Shown piece after piece: positions 4,370 to 5,007 of a stretch of 5,007 nt of DNA. Below the pieces are notes generated by a model, which saw nothing but the letters and a program-made list of their open reading frames with translations, was not told where the DNA came from and searched no databases. Where the stretch lies: contig PMGP01000411.1 in NCBI GenBank assembly GCA_003156235.1, positions 1 through 5,007 on the forward strand, written 5' to 3'. Every line of letters begins with the position of its first letter. Position 1 is the stretch's first letter. The position numbers and the translations under genes are program-made. The stretch is from Acidobacteriaceae bacterium (GTDB lineage: Bacteria > Acidobacteriota > Terriglobia > Terriglobales > Acidobacteriaceae).

Positions 4370-5007
4370 ATGGCTACGATAGGCCAGAGCAAACTAAATC
4401 GCCTTTATGCTCAGACGGTTACAGGGGCTCCCGTGACCTCGGAGGACCTCGCGGACCTGGGTATATCGGCCGATCTTGCTGTTCATTATGTTCGCGCCGG
4501 CTGGCTGAATCGATTGGCAAGGGGGGTGTTTGTACGGCCGGGCGAGGCTCCCGGACTGCACCCTTCCCTGCGCCTACTGGAGCGTACGGTCCCCGGATTC
4601 CACGTCGGTGGCAAAACCGCCTTGAACTGGTATGGAGTGCGCCACTACGTTGCTCAGCAGGAGACGCTTCACTTCTACGGTTCGGTAACAGCAAAGTTGC
4701 CGGCCTGGTTTGTGGAACGATTTCCGGCGGAGTATCACCGCAAGCGTCTCTTCACCGAGTCGCCGGACAAGCTGCTGCACGTCGCGCCGTTTGAAGATCG
4801 CGCCGACGGCCCGCGGGTATCCGCGCCGGAGCGCGCGATGCTGGAATTGCTGAGCGAAGTCGGTGTGCGCCAGCCGCTTCAGGAGGCGAGAGAACTGATG
4901 GAGAGCGCCTACAACCTTCGCGCCGATGTGCTACGCGAGTTGCTGAAGTGCTGTACGAGCGTCAAGACGGTCCGGCTCTGCCTGCAACTGGGGCGCGAAT
5001 TCTCACT
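4370..5007 (+). CDS. abiEi: AbiEi-family (AbiEi_3) antitoxin and repressor, 3' end cut by the window
   Basis: 212 codons are visible of a protein usually about 250-290 long; no stop occurs before the window edge. AbiEi is the cytosolic antitoxin of the type IV AbiE system: it represses the operon and neutralises the nucleotidyltransferase AbiEii, which acts on tRNA in characterised relatives. Residues 8-57 form the N-terminal winged helix: KLNRLY, VTSEDLADLGIS, AVHYVRAGWLNRLARGVFVRPG. The next domain has HVGGKTALNWYGVRHYV (78-94), a family hallmark, then LHFYG (100-104) and LPAWF (110-114). SAPERAMLELLSEV (151-164) and LLKCCTSVKTVRLCLQLGRE (191-210) match the conserved 'SPERA.LELL' and 'LLE.C.SVKVKRLFLW.AE' blocks. 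The ATG at 4370 is chosen because the protein begins at the family's N-terminus and the promoter ends just upstream. An abiEii partner is expected immediately downstream. Confidence 0.9.
   Translation, partial: MATIGQSKLNRLYAQTVTGAPVTSEDLADLGISADLAVHYVRAGWLNRLARGVFVRPGEAPGLHPSLRLLERTVPGFHVGGKTALNWYGVRHYVAQQETLHFYGSVTAKLPAWFVERFPAEYHRKRLFTESPDKLLHVAPFEDRADGPRVSAPERAMLELLSEVGVRQPLQEARELMESAYNLRADVLRELLKCCTSVKTVRLCLQLGREFS

Noticed and set aside
4419..4780. Two minus-strand frames opposite abiEi.
   Set aside because: Both are antisense to a clearly recognised AbiEi reading frame and are Arg/Pro/Ser-rich.

Overview
The window is a bacterial accessory segment dominated by toxin-antitoxin (TA) parts. 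The coding sequence is moderately GC-rich and the intergenic gaps are clearly AT-rich. Nothing in it is diagnostic of a species. The mix of gene families would suit a soil or environmental bacterium such as an Acidobacteriota or Proteobacteria member, but that is only a guess.

Layout, left to right. (1) 1-198 has no convincing gene. It holds nested inverted repeats, a 9-bp-periodic AGCCG repeat and a doubtful small reading frame at 133-261. (2) 199-1398, minus strand, is an AAA-type ATPase with Walker A and B motifs and a C-terminal winged-helix-like region. (3) 1399-1678 is an AT-rich divergent control region rich in GATCAA/TTGATC motifs. It contains a near-perfect 17/18-bp inverted repeat and a TTATC-N8-GATAA palindrome with the geometry of a HipB operator. 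(4) 1679-2899 is a full-length HipA-type toxin kinase with its catalytic and phosphorylation-loop residues intact. (5) 2851-3351 is an XRE-family HipB-like antitoxin that overlaps the end of hipA by 49 bp and has its own Shine-Dalgarno (SD). Its last dozen or so codons look frameshifted. (6) 3523-3888 is a small HigA-like XRE antitoxin with no visible toxin. (7) 4005-4292 is an N-terminal remnant of an AbiEii nucleotidyltransferase toxin. (8) 4370 to the right edge is an AbiEi antitoxin, cut by the window after 212 codons. It has a strong promoter placed so that the mRNA probably starts at, or within a base or two of, the ATG.

How the genes fit together. hipA and the hipB-like gene form one translationally coupled TA unit in toxin-first order, opposite to E. 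coli hipBA. The motif-rich upstream region is the natural place for autoregulation. abiEi probably heads a second unit with an intact abiEii beyond position 5007. The truncated abiEii at 4005 would then be a relic of an earlier copy or rearrangement. The orphan HigA-like gene is a third TA relic. The ATPase is transcribed away from the TA genes and shares only the control region with hipA; its role is unknown. I see no transposase, integrase, CRISPR array, tRNA or rRNA. I do not claim a new system: each family is known, and the interest lies in gene order, decay and regulatory DNA.
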